The position numbers and the translations under genes were made by a program. From positions 1-22,882 of the forward strand of contig DKKP01000063.1 in the NCBI GenBank assembly GCA_002455335.1: DNA of 22,882 nt. Reading direction: 5' to 3'. Under the pieces are notes generated by a model. The model ran no database searches. It had not been told where the DNA came from and worked only from the letters and a program-made list of their open reading frames with translations. This DNA comes from Anaerolineales bacterium UBA6663 (lineage in GTDB: Bacteria; Chloroflexota; Anaerolineae; Anaerolineales; UBA6663). This document shows, in pieces, positions 6,893-13,562 of the stretch (positions are counted from its first letter, which is position 1; every line of letters starts with the position of its first letter).

Positions 6893-7636
6893 ATGGAGGC
6901 CGAAGAATATGCGCTGATGGCGCGCGTCGAGGATACGCACTGGTGGTATCAGGGCATGGCTCGCCTGACCCATGCGCTCTTGCATCGATTCTCGCAGCAG
7001 CCAAGCCGGTTGCTCGATGCCGGGTGCGGCACAGGCGGGGCGCTGGCGAACGTGCTTGCGGAACACCCCAGGCGGTTCGGCTGCGATCGCTCGGCGTTAG
7101 CGCTCCATGCCTGCCGGGCGCGTGGGCTCGAACGCATCCAGCAGGCCTCTCTGTCTGAGCTGCCCCATCCCGACGCCGTCTTCGACCTGGTCACCTGTTT
7201 CGACGTGCTCTACGAGCGCGGCGTGCCAGACGATCTGGCCGCCCTCCGCGAATTGAGCCGCGTGTTACGGCCGGGCGGCATCCTGCTCCTGCGCGTCCCG
7301 GCGCACGACTGGCTACGCGGCAACCACGATCGCACGACCCACACCGCCAGACGCTATGCGGTCGCCGACCTTCGACGCCTGTTCGCCGCAGCCGATCTCG
7401 AAATGCTGCATCTGACCCACGCCAACGCCGGGCTCTTCCCGTTTTTGGCCGCAAAGCGCTGGCTCGAACACCTCAACCCGTTGGCCCCGGCCGCCTCCGA
7501 TCTGACCTGGGAGGCCGGCCCGCTGGCTGCTCTGCTGCGCTGGCTGCTGACGGTTGAAGCCCGGGTGGCCGCTGGTCCGGGTCTGCCTTTCGGGCTCAGC
7601 CTGGTCGCGGTAGGCCAAAAAGGGTCGCCGGCATGA
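6893..7636 (+). CDS. Class I SAM-dependent methyltransferase
   Basis: 247 aa. The SAM-binding motif I is LLDAGCGTGG at residues 40-49. The acidic end of the second strand is replaced by GCDRS at about 63-67, and a motif near 92-105 (FDLVTCFDVLYE) resembles post-I/motif II. LRPGGILLLRVP matches motif III. The N-terminus (EEYALMARVEDTHWWYQGM) is a recurring opening in methyltransferases found beside glycosyltransferases. The C-terminal third is hydrophobic in places and may sit on the membrane. It starts one base after the GT39 stop and overlaps the GT2 gene by ATGA, so the three are surely co-translated. The substrate is unknown; a sugar, lipid carrier or polyprenyl intermediate would fit the neighbours. 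Confidence 0.85.
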   Translation: MEAEEYALMARVEDTHWWYQGMARLTHALLHRFSQQPSRLLDAGCGTGGALANVLAEHPRRFGCDRSALALHACRARGLERIQQASLSELPHPDAVFDLVTCFDVLYERGVPDDLAALRELSRVLRPGGILLLRVPAHDWLRGNHDRTTHTARRYAVADLRRLFAAADLEMLHLTHANAGLFPFLAAKRWLEHLNPLAPAASDLTWEAGPLAALLRWLLTVEARVAAGPGLPFGLSLVAVGQKGSPA

Positions 7637-8370
7637 AACGCCTCTCGAGCCTGAGCATCTTCCTCCCGGCCTACAACGACGCCGGCACGATCGCCGAGTT
7701 GGTGCTCGAGGCAGAGCAAACGGCGCGCAGCCTGACCGACGAGTTCGAACTGATCGTCGTCAACGATGGCAGCGAGGACGACACAGCCGCCGTCCTGGCC
7801 AACCTGAAGACCCGTGTCCCGCGGCTGCGCGTGATCACCCACCCCGTCAACCGCGGCTACGGGGGCGCGCTGCGGAGCGGTTTCACTGCGGCGCGAGGCG
7901 ATTGGATCTTCTATACCGACGGCGATGGCCAGTACGACCCCGCCGAGTTGACGCTGTTGGTCGACGCGCTGCGCCCCGGGCTCGACCTGGTCAACGGCTA
8001 CAAGCGCCATCGGCACGACCCCTGGATCCGTGTGGTGCTCGGCGCGCTCTACAACAGCGGCGTACGTTGGCTCTTTGGTCTGCGCCTGCGCGATGTCGAT
8101 TGCGACTTTCGTCTGATCCGGCGCGCGACGTTGCTCGAGATCGAGCTCGAGTCGGACAGCGGCGCGATCTGCGTCGAGCTGATCCGCGGGCTGCAGGATC
8201 GCGGGGCCCGGTTTGCGGAGGTGGCGGTCAGCCACTATCGACGTCGCCAGGGTCATTCGCAGTTTTTCAACGGCCGCCGCCTGTTCGACACGGCCCGACA
8301 GGTGGTGCGGCTCTGGTGGCGATTGGCTGTCGGATCGACCGGAGCCCGACGCCAGCACGACCTGGGCTGA
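7633..8370 (+). CDS. GT2 family glycosyltransferase, dolichyl/polyprenyl-phosphate sugar synthase-like
   Basis: 245 aa with a GT-A fold. FLPAYND (10-16) binds the nucleotide, VVNDGSED is at 42-49, NRGYGGALRSGF at 73-84 is the hallmark of DPM1-like enzymes, and YTDGDGQYDP at 94-103 supplies the metal-binding acidic triad. RDVDCDFRLIRR at about 153-164 is the usual C-terminal catalytic stretch. There is no C-terminal transmembrane pair, unlike GtrB-type enzymes, so it probably acts at the cytoplasmic face. In families of this kind the reaction is transfer of a hexose from a nucleotide sugar to polyprenyl phosphate, which would feed the GT39 enzyme two genes upstream. The ATG overlaps the methyltransferase stop (ATGA). 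The sugar is not predictable. Confidence 0.88.
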   Translation: MKRLSSLSIFLPAYNDAGTIAELVLEAEQTARSLTDEFELIVVNDGSEDDTAAVLANLKTRVPRLRVITHPVNRGYGGALRSGFTAARGDWIFYTDGDGQYDPAELTLLVDALRPGLDLVNGYKRHRHDPWIRVVLGALYNSGVRWLFGLRLRDVDCDFRLIRRATLLEIELESDSGAICVELIRGLQDRGARFAEVAVSHYRRRQGHSQFFNGRRLFDTARQVVRLWWRLAVGSTGARRQHDLG

Positions 8371-8395
8371 GCGGTCTCGCAACGGGGCCTCATGC

Positions 8396-8401
8396 TACGA
8401 T
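8396..8401 (+). promoter_or_regulatory. -10 element just before the metallophosphoesterase start (leaderless type)
   Basis: TACGAT ends six nt before the ATG at 8408, and no Shine-Dalgarno sequence is present in the gap. This is the arrangement of a leaderless transcript that starts at or next to the ATG. The -35 region 17 nt further up (GGTCTC) is weak. Confidence 0.4.
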
Positions 8402-8407
8402 TGGCGC

Positions 8408-9577
8408 ATGGTTCAGAAACGCGACTTTCGCCACGTCACGCACTTCCCCGGGACGCACGGCAACACGCTCGACCGCATCCTGCATGTGATGGACGACCTC
8501 GAGCGGCTCCCGGCTGGCGTGTTCGTTGGGCTGTTGTTGCTCCTGTCGTTGCCGGCCGCCTGGGCCAGCTGGAACGCCGCCGGGCTGCTCTGGTTGTTCA
8601 TGCTCGGCGATTGGGCACTCCTGGCCGGGCTCCCGCGCCGTCGAGTGTCGTTCGGGCCGGCCAAGGCCAATGTGCTCATCCTCGGGCTGATGCGTTTGCC
8701 GTTCGCGTTCCTGCCCGAGGCGTTGGTGTTGATCGTGCAGTTGATCGGCACAGGCCTGGTCGCATATGGTTTTTGGGTCGAACCGCGCCGGCTGACCGTC
8801 ACGCATCAGCGCCTGACCACGGCCAAGCTCGACCCGACCTACCCGCCGCTCCGCATCCTGCACCTCGGCGATCTGCACGTCGAGCGCCTGACGCAACGCG
8901 AGCGCGACGTCATCGCCCTCACCCGCCAACTCGCGCCTGACCTCGTCCTGTTCAGCGGCGACTTCCTCAACCTGTCTTATCTCGAGGATCCGGTCGCACA
9001 GGCCGATTGCCGAGCGATCCTGACCGAGTTGGGGCAGCTCCCGATCCCGCTGGGCATCCTGGCCGTCACGGGCAGCCCGGCGGTAGACAAAGACCAGATC
9101 GTGCCCGGGTTACTGGCCGGCCTGCCGCTACGCTGGCTGCGCGGCGAGCGCGTCACCCTGAGCCACAAGGGCCACACCTTCGATGTGCTCGGCCTGGCCT
9201 GCAGCCACAAACCCTTTGAGGATGCGCCCCAGGTCGCGGCCCTGCTCGATGACACGCTGCGCGAACGTCTGACGATCCTGCTATATCACTCGCCGGATCT
9301 GGCGCCCGACGCCGCCGAGCTAGGGATCGACCTGCAGCTCTCGGGCCACACCCATGCCGGCCAGATCCGGCTCCCCGGGTTCGGGCCTCTGATGACCGGC
9401 TCGCTGTATGGGCGGGCGCTCGAGAGCGGGCGCAAGCAACTCGACGGATTGACGCTTTATGTCACGCGCGGGATCGGCCTCGAGGGCAAGGGAGCACCGC
9501 GGATGCGCTTGCTTTGTCCGCCAGAGATCATCCTCTGGGAGATCCACGGCGCGGAACGCAAAACGGCGGGCACCTGA
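8408..9577 (+). CDS. Membrane-anchored metallophosphoesterase-like protein with altered GNHD motif
   Basis: 389 aa. Two to three hydrophobic segments (about residues 36-52, 56-74 and 95-122) anchor the N-terminus. The phosphoesterase domain begins at about 147 with RILHLGDLHVE (Asp155, His157) and continues with LFSGDFLN (Asp185). It has LLYHSPD (His294) and ends with SGHTHAGQI (His314, His316). These are the metal ligands of YkuE-like phosphoesterases. The motif expected between them, GNHD or GNHE, reads VTGSPAVD at 220-227, so the bridging Asn and catalytic His are missing. Activity is therefore uncertain; the protein may use another residue or be non-catalytic. It starts 38 bp after the GT2 gene but appears to have its own leaderless promoter. 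A shared hairpin lies at its stop codon. Confidence 0.82.
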   Translation: MVQKRDFRHVTHFPGTHGNTLDRILHVMDDLERLPAGVFVGLLLLLSLPAAWASWNAAGLLWLFMLGDWALLAGLPRRRVSFGPAKANVLILGLMRLPFAFLPEALVLIVQLIGTGLVAYGFWVEPRRLTVTHQRLTTAKLDPTYPPLRILHLGDLHVERLTQRERDVIALTRQLAPDLVLFSGDFLNLSYLEDPVAQADCRAILTELGQLPIPLGILAVTGSPAVDKDQIVPGLLAGLPLRWLRGERVTLSHKGHTFDVLGLACSHKPFEDAPQVAALLDDTLRERLTILLYHSPDLAPDAAELGIDLQLSGHTHAGQIRLPGFGPLMTGSLYGRALESGRKQLDGLTLYVTRGIGLEGKGAPRMRLLCPPEIILWEIHGAERKTAGT

Positions 9578-9589
9578 GGCCCGCCGTTT
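9561..9589. terminator. Bidirectional terminator between phosphoesterase and Flp pilin genes
   Basis: AAACGGCGGGC (9561-9571) pairs perfectly with GCCCGCCGTTT (9579-9589) around a 7-nt loop that contains the phosphoesterase stop codon. On the minus strand the stem is followed by a short T-run (CCGTTTTGCG), and on the plus strand it closes with TTT. The two genes converge here, so it probably serves both. Confidence 0.7.
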
Positions 9590-9623
9590 GCAAGTGGCTT
9601 CGACTTGTTGATCAGATGCGGCG

Positions 9624-9767
9624 TCAGATCTGAACCACGATCTGGCTGTACATGTTCCCGACGACGGGGCCCAGCAGGGCGACCACGACCACCACAACGA
9701 CAGCCACCAGCATCAAGATGAAGGCATACTCGACCAGCCCCTGACCCTTGTGTCGCAAAGTCAACAT
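9624..9767 (-). CDS. Flp/Tad-type pilin subunit
   Basis: 47 aa precursor. The short basic leader MLTLRHKG ends at the prepilin peptidase site, and the mature part begins QGLVEYAFIL with the conserved Glu at position 5 followed by Tyr, the signature of Flp pilins. A long Val/Ala/Leu-rich membrane helix follows, ending near VVGNMYSQIV. The ATG at 9767 has a strong GGAGG site five nt upstream, which rules out the longer in-frame start at 9821. It is a single gene with no tadA, cpaB or tadV genes next to it, so assembly machinery must be elsewhere. It converges with the phosphoesterase gene and is probably monocistronic and highly translated. Confidence 0.9.
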   Translation of the reverse strand: MLTLRHKGQGLVEYAFILMLVAVVVVVVVALLGPVVGNMYSQIVVQI

Positions 9768-9866
9768 AAAGTCCTCCACCAGGCGATCACGACGATGATA
9801 GCTTCGAGGGTATGCGATCAACCGGCCAAGAAACGGTGAGGAAGGCGCGGGATTGGCGCGGGCAGG

Positions 9867-10577
9867 TTAGCCCGGCCGGCGCCCGCTATGGATGGCCATC
9901 GTGCCGAACATGTGGCGCTCGAAACGGACAGCTTCGAAACCAGCGCGTTGCATGCGCTCGGCCAGGGCTTCGGCCGTGAGGAATCGGACCGTGCTATCCG
10001 GGAGGTAGGTGTACGCCTCGCTGGCGCCCGCGATCAGGCGGCCGAGCGTCGGGATGACGGTCTGCATATGAAAGCGGATGAACGGTGTGAGCAGGTTCTG
10101 GGGCGGCGGCGTCGTGTCGAGGCAAACGACCCGCCCGCCCGGTTTGAGGATGCGCAGCTGCTCGGACCAGGCGCGATCGAGATCCCCGACGTTGCGCATC
10201 AGGTAGCCCGAGGTGATGGCGTCGAACGTGGCGTCGGGGAACGGCAGGTTCAGGGCGTCGGTCGCCGACCAGCGGATGTGCTGCCCCTGGTTGCGGCGCC
10301 GGCCAACCCGCATCATCTCGAGCGTGAAATCGCCACCGACGACCTGGCGCAGCCTGGGCACCGCGCCGAGCGCCGTCAGCGCGATATCGCCCGTGCCTGT
10401 GCCCAGGTCCAATAATCGCCCGCCGGGCGGCAGTTCGGTGAGCGCGATCGCGCGCTTGCGCCAGGCCTGATCCTGGCCAAAGGTCATCAGACGGTTGATC
10501 AGATCGTAACGATGAGCGATGCGCGCGAACATTGCCTGGACGTACGCGCCGCGTTGGGTGCCGGTGAGTTGAGCCAT
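9867..10577 (-). CDS. ubiE: Demethylmenaquinone methyltransferase, UbiE/MenG family
   Basis: 236 aa, the usual family length. The enzyme adds a methyl group from SAM to demethylmenaquinone (or the ubiquinone precursor), the last ring methylation of quinone synthesis, at the cytoplasmic face of the membrane. Sequence support includes MFARIAHRYDLINRLMTFGQD at about 16-36, SAM motif I LLDLGTGTGD at 55-64, DALNLPFPDATFDAIT, YLMRNV (usually GLRNV) and AYTYLPDSTVRF near the end, all diagnostic of the UbiE/COQ5 group. A lineage without ubiquinone would use it for menaquinone, which fits a Chloroflexota host. The ATG at 10577 lacks a Shine-Dalgarno sequence and lies nine nt after a TACACT element, so it is probably leaderless. 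It is divergent from the tRNA gene. Confidence 0.92.
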   Translation of the reverse strand: MAQLTGTQRGAYVQAMFARIAHRYDLINRLMTFGQDQAWRKRAIALTELPPGGRLLDLGTGTGDIALTALGAVPRLRQVVGGDFTLEMMRVGRRRNQGQHIRWSATDALNLPFPDATFDAITSGYLMRNVGDLDRAWSEQLRILKPGGRVVCLDTTPPPQNLLTPFIRFHMQTVIPTLGRLIAGASEAYTYLPDSTVRFLTAEALAERMQRAGFEAVRFERHMFGTMAIHSGRRPG

Positions 10578-10586
10578 GCGCTGCTA

Positions 10587-10592
10587 AGTGTA
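10587..10592 (-). promoter_or_regulatory. -10 element of the ubiE gene (leaderless type)
   Basis: On the minus strand TACACT is separated by nine nt from the ATG, and the intervening bases contain no ribosome binding site. This implies an mRNA with essentially no 5' leader. No good -35 was found. Confidence 0.45.
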
Positions 10593-10637
10593 GCAAAAAG
10601 CGGTGGGATCGGGCTTCCCGTTTCACGAGACTCTCGT

Positions 10638-10643
10638 TATAAT
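10638..10643 (+). promoter_or_regulatory. Perfect -10 box of the tRNA-Gly gene
   Basis: TATAAT matches the consensus exactly and predicts a start near 10650, about 11 nt before the mature tRNA 5' end. The -35 position (TTCCCG, 17 nt upstream) is weak. Confidence 0.75.
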
Positions 10644-10660
10644 GAAGGGGTTACGGTCAG

Positions 10661-10732
10661 GCGGGTGTAGTTCAGTGGTAGAACGCTTGCTTCCCAAGTA
10701 AGATATCGTGGGTTCGAATCCCATCACCCGCT
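10661..10732 (+). tRNA. tRNA-Gly(CCC)
   Basis: Complete cloverleaf: acceptor GCGGGTG/CACCCGC, D-arm GTTC/GAAC, anticodon stem CTTGC/GTAAG (one wobble) with loop TTCCCAA giving anticodon CCC, variable bases ATATC, and T-arm GTGGG/CCCAT with TTCGAAT loop. The discriminator base is T, typical for bacterial tRNA-Gly. CCA is not encoded. The anticodon reads GGG, a Gly codon used in this high-GC sequence. Confidence 0.97.
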
Positions 10733-10741
10733 CAACTGAAA

Positions 10742-10790
10742 CTGAGGGATGCCTGGCGCCGATCGAGGGGAGGTGCTACGCATCCCTCAG
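10742..10790 (+). other. Long inverted repeat after the tRNA gene
   Basis: CTGAGGGATG (10742-10751) and CATCCCTCAG (10781-10790) are a perfect 10-bp inverted repeat separated by 29 nt, starting ten nt after the tRNA. No T-run follows directly, so it is not a classic terminator. It may be a tRNA 3' processing or transcript-end hairpin, or part of a small RNA that uses the tRNA promoter. Confidence 0.4.
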
Positions 10791-10883
10791 CTTATGTCAG
10801 GCGCCGGCTGCCCCCTTGCGTCCGGGTGACTTTTTACGGTCTTTTTATGCGGCCCTGCGCCGACCAAACCCGCCGGCCTGGAT

Positions 10884-10889
10884 TACAAT
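10884..10889 (+). promoter_or_regulatory. Likely -10 box of the signalling operon
   Basis: TACAAT lies 22 nt upstream of the ATG of the first receiver gene, with GAGG close to the start codon. The -35 at the expected distance (CGACCA) is poor, so an activator or alternative sigma factor is possible. Confidence 0.45.
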
Positions 10890-10911
10890 AAGGAGCACGA
10901 GAGGCTCACGT

Positions 10912-11295
10912 ATGCCCAAGGCGCACATCCTGTATATCGAGGACAACCCGGATAACCGGATCCTGGTCAGCCGGGTGCTGCAGGCGGACGGCTATTCCGT
11001 GACGTTGGCCAACGATGGGCCAAGCGGGTTGGTGGCTGCCCGACAGCGCCGCCCCGACCTGGTGCTCATGGATATCAATCTGCCGGAAGTCGACGGCTAT
11101 GCCATGACCGAGTTGTTTCGCGCGACGCCGGGCCTCAACGTGATCCCGATCGTGGCGCTGACCGCCAACGTCATGAAGGGCGATCGTGAACGCAGCCTGG
11201 CCGCCGGCTGCAACGGATACATTCAAAAGCCGATCGACGTCGATACCCTGCCGAATCAGATTGCGGAGTACCTGGCGCGCACCCCAAGCGCCTGA
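10912..11295 (+). CDS. Stand-alone response-regulator receiver (DivK/CheY-like)
   Basis: 127 aa, a single receiver domain with no output domain. The acidic pair is E10/D11 (YIEDN), the phosphoacceptor D54 (LVLMDINLPEVDG), the switch residue T84 (ALTA) and the conserved Lys106 (QKP). D54-T84-K106 spacing is exactly that of CheY. It should accept phosphate from a histidine kinase and act by protein contact or as a phosphate shuttle. The ATG at 10912 has GAGG nine nt upstream, and the first residues start directly with the fold. It is the first gene of an operon that runs to the window end; the next gene starts 19 bp later. The kinase most likely to use it is encoded at 16311-21146. Confidence 0.93.
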   Translation: MPKAHILYIEDNPDNRILVSRVLQADGYSVTLANDGPSGLVAARQRRPDLVLMDINLPEVDGYAMTELFRATPGLNVIPIVALTANVMKGDRERSLAAGCNGYIQKPIDVDTLPNQIAEYLARTPSA

Positions 11296-11314
11296 GCATT
11301 GGAGGCTGGCCGTC

Positions 11315-11731
11315 ATGAACCGAGTCGCCGTGGATCCAAAGGAAGCCACGATCTTGATCGTGGAGGATAACGTTTCCAATTTCGTGCTCATGGCGCGGAT
11401 GCTGGCTTACATGGGGGTGCCGCGCTGCGAATGGAAGACCTCGGGTTGGCAGGTCGTCGAGTTCGCCGACACGCTCCCGAAGATCGACCTCATCCTGATG
11501 GACCTGCGGCTGCCCTACGAAGACGGCTATGGCGCCCTGAAGAAAGTGCGTGCCACGCCGAAGATCAAAGACACCATCGTCGTCGCGGTGACGGCTGAAG
11601 CCAGCCAGGAACAACTCAACCGCGCCCGCGAATCTGGCTTTGACGGCTTCCTGGGCAAGCCGCTCGACCCCGACCGTTTCCCTGAGCAAATCCGGCGTCT
11701 GCTGCGCGGCGAGCAGGTCTGGGAACAATAA
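11315..11731 (+). CDS. Second stand-alone receiver protein
   Basis: 138 aa, also a lone receiver with E17/D18 (VEDN), phosphoacceptor D63 (LILMDLRLP), T93 (AVTA) and K115 (GKP), all correctly spaced. It differs from the first receiver: between the first helix and D63 it carries GVPRCEWKTSGWQVVEF in place of the usual short turn, suggesting a different partner surface. GGAGG lies ten nt before the ATG at 11315. It probably works with the same kinase or moves phosphate between kinase and the downstream enzyme-receiver fusion. The final residues (GEQVWEQ) are an extra tail after the last helix. Confidence 0.92.
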   Translation: MNRVAVDPKEATILIVEDNVSNFVLMARMLAYMGVPRCEWKTSGWQVVEFADTLPKIDLILMDLRLPYEDGYGALKKVRATPKIKDTIVVAVTAEASQEQLNRARESGFDGFLGKPLDPDRFPEQIRRLLRGEQVWEQ

Positions 11732-11750
11732 CGTTTCGCGGGAGGGCCGC

Positions 11751-13562
11751 GTGTCTGAAGCCCCCACGCCAGCCCGTCACCGTACAGTCGGGCTGGGTCG
11801 CCTCTATCTGATCGCATTCCTTGCGTTGGCGTTGATCCCGGCGCTGTTCAGCCTTCTGGCCCTGTATCAGCGGGCCGGTGAAGCGCTGGAGCAGGCCAGC
11901 CTGCGCCAGGTCGAATCCCTGGCCGAACTCAAACGAATTGATCTCCAGGATTGGTCGGAGCAACGTGCCCGCGCCCTGACGCTCCTGGCCAACGACACCG
12001 ACCTCGTTGCTGCGCTGGCGCCCGAAACCGCGGATACCCAAAGGGTGTCGACCTGGCTGCAAGAACAGGTTTCAAACGATCCCGAGTTCGACTCCTTTAT
12101 GGTGGTACGCGCCTCGGATGGCGGGGTGTGGGCCACATCGCAAGCGCGATCCGTCCTGTTGGGCAAGGTCTTTCCGGGCTGGGCCGGCGTACGGCATCAA
12201 GGGATATCGCCAGCGCGCTATGAGCCTGCGCTCGACAGCGATGCGCTGACGATCCTGTTCGCCACGCCGATCGTCAATACAAGCACGGGCGGCGACTGGC
12301 TGCTGATTGGTGAGGCAGCCATCACGCGGCTGCAGACGCTGATCGCCAGCCAGGCTCGGGCCAGCAACTCGCTCCGCGCATTTGTGATCACGGCCGAGGG
12401 CGACCCGCTCATCGGTGTGAACGGGGCTGCGCCGGAGCCACTGACCGGCGAGGTCATTCGAGCGGCTGTTTCGGCGCCCGACGGTTCCGGGCGTTACGCC
12501 GGGAACGACACAGGTCAGACCCTGATCGCAGCCCATCGATGGCTGGGCGACGAACTCGGCCTGGCCCTGATCGTCGCGCAGGACAACGTCGACGCTGTTG
12601 CGCCGTTGTCGGGCGCCGTGGTCGGGTCGTTGGCCGTGCTCTTCCCCACCTGGTTGGCGGCGGCGGTCGTGGCCTGGTGGTTGATCAGACGGCGCCTCGC
12701 GCCACTGCCGCGACTTGCGGATGCCGCGCGGCGTCTCGCAGCCAACGACCTCTCGATCACGCTCGAGCCCATCGCCCAGGACGAAATCGGCGACGTCACG
12801 CGGGCCTTCAACGAGATGGCCGAAGCGATCCAACGTCGACATAGCGCCCTACAAACTCAGATCGACGCTCATGGGCAGTGGATGGGGGCCGCGCGTGAGG
12901 TGCGCTCGGCGATCGACATGCCCCAACGCACCGATATCCTTCTGGCGCGCGCGATCAACGCCATCCAGGAGCAATTTGAGGTCGACATCGCCCTAATCTT
13001 CCTGCGCGAAGGCGAGGCCGGTGATCTCCGCCTCCGCGCGGGCACCGAATCGATGGCGTCGCGGCTCATGATGCGCGGCCTGGCTTTCGCCGTCGAGCCC
13101 ACCTCGTTTGTGGGTTGGGTCGCCAACGAACGCATTGCCCGATTCACGGCCGACGTTCGTGAAGACGATCTGTACTCGCCAACCGAAGAACTGGCCGAGC
13201 TCCGGGCAGCGATAACGCTGCCGCTGATTACGGCCGACGAGGTCGTCGGCGCGATCCTGTTGGGTGCGCGCCGACCCTCAGCCTTCTCCGAACAACAGGT
13301 GCCGACCTTCCAGGTCGTCGCGGATTTTCTGGCGGCCGCGATCGTCGCCAGCCGCCAGTACGAGCGCTCGCAACGGACGCGCCTCGTCGAGGATGTCGTC
13401 GTGGCGCTGGCCGGGCAGGTCAGCCAGACCACGGATCCGGAGCGCATTCTGACGATCGGCGCCCGTGTGCTCGGGTCGGCCCTCGATGCGCGCCGGGCGA
13501 CGATCCGTATGGGCGCGCCCGAGGAAATCGCCGCTCAGCCGCGGCGCGGGGAGGAGCCATGA
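11751..13562 (+). CDS. Membrane receptor with extracytoplasmic sensor, HAMP and GAF, no kinase
   Basis: 603 aa from a GTG start with GGGAGGG five nt upstream; the ATG at 11640 lies inside the previous gene. A transmembrane helix at about 17-40 is followed by a Cache-like extracytoplasmic region (about 41-285) and a second helix at about 288-312. Then come a HAMP domain (about 313-365) and a GAF domain (about 380-545, containing FVGWVANE and ITLPLITADEVVGAILLG). After the GAF there is only a roughly 55-residue tail, so no HisKA, HATPase, cyclase or DNA-binding domain is present. It should sense an outside signal and pass it through GAF contacts to the kinase encoded further on. It overlaps the next receptor gene by ATGA (13559-13562). 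The ligand is unknown. Confidence 0.85.
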   Translation: MSEAPTPARHRTVGLGRLYLIAFLALALIPALFSLLALYQRAGEALEQASLRQVESLAELKRIDLQDWSEQRARALTLLANDTDLVAALAPETADTQRVSTWLQEQVSNDPEFDSFMVVRASDGGVWATSQARSVLLGKVFPGWAGVRHQGISPARYEPALDSDALTILFATPIVNTSTGGDWLLIGEAAITRLQTLIASQARASNSLRAFVITAEGDPLIGVNGAAPEPLTGEVIRAAVSAPDGSGRYAGNDTGQTLIAAHRWLGDELGLALIVAQDNVDAVAPLSGAVVGSLAVLFPTWLAAAVVAWWLIRRRLAPLPRLADAARRLAANDLSITLEPIAQDEIGDVTRAFNEMAEAIQRRHSALQTQIDAHGQWMGAAREVRSAIDMPQRTDILLARAINAIQEQFEVDIALIFLREGEAGDLRLRAGTESMASRLMMRGLAFAVEPTSFVGWVANERIARFTADVREDDLYSPTEELAELRAAITLPLITADEVVGAILLGARRPSAFSEQQVPTFQVVADFLAAAIVASRQYERSQRTRLVEDVVVALAGQVSQTTDPERILTIGARVLGSALDARRATIRMGAPEEIAAQPRRGEEP

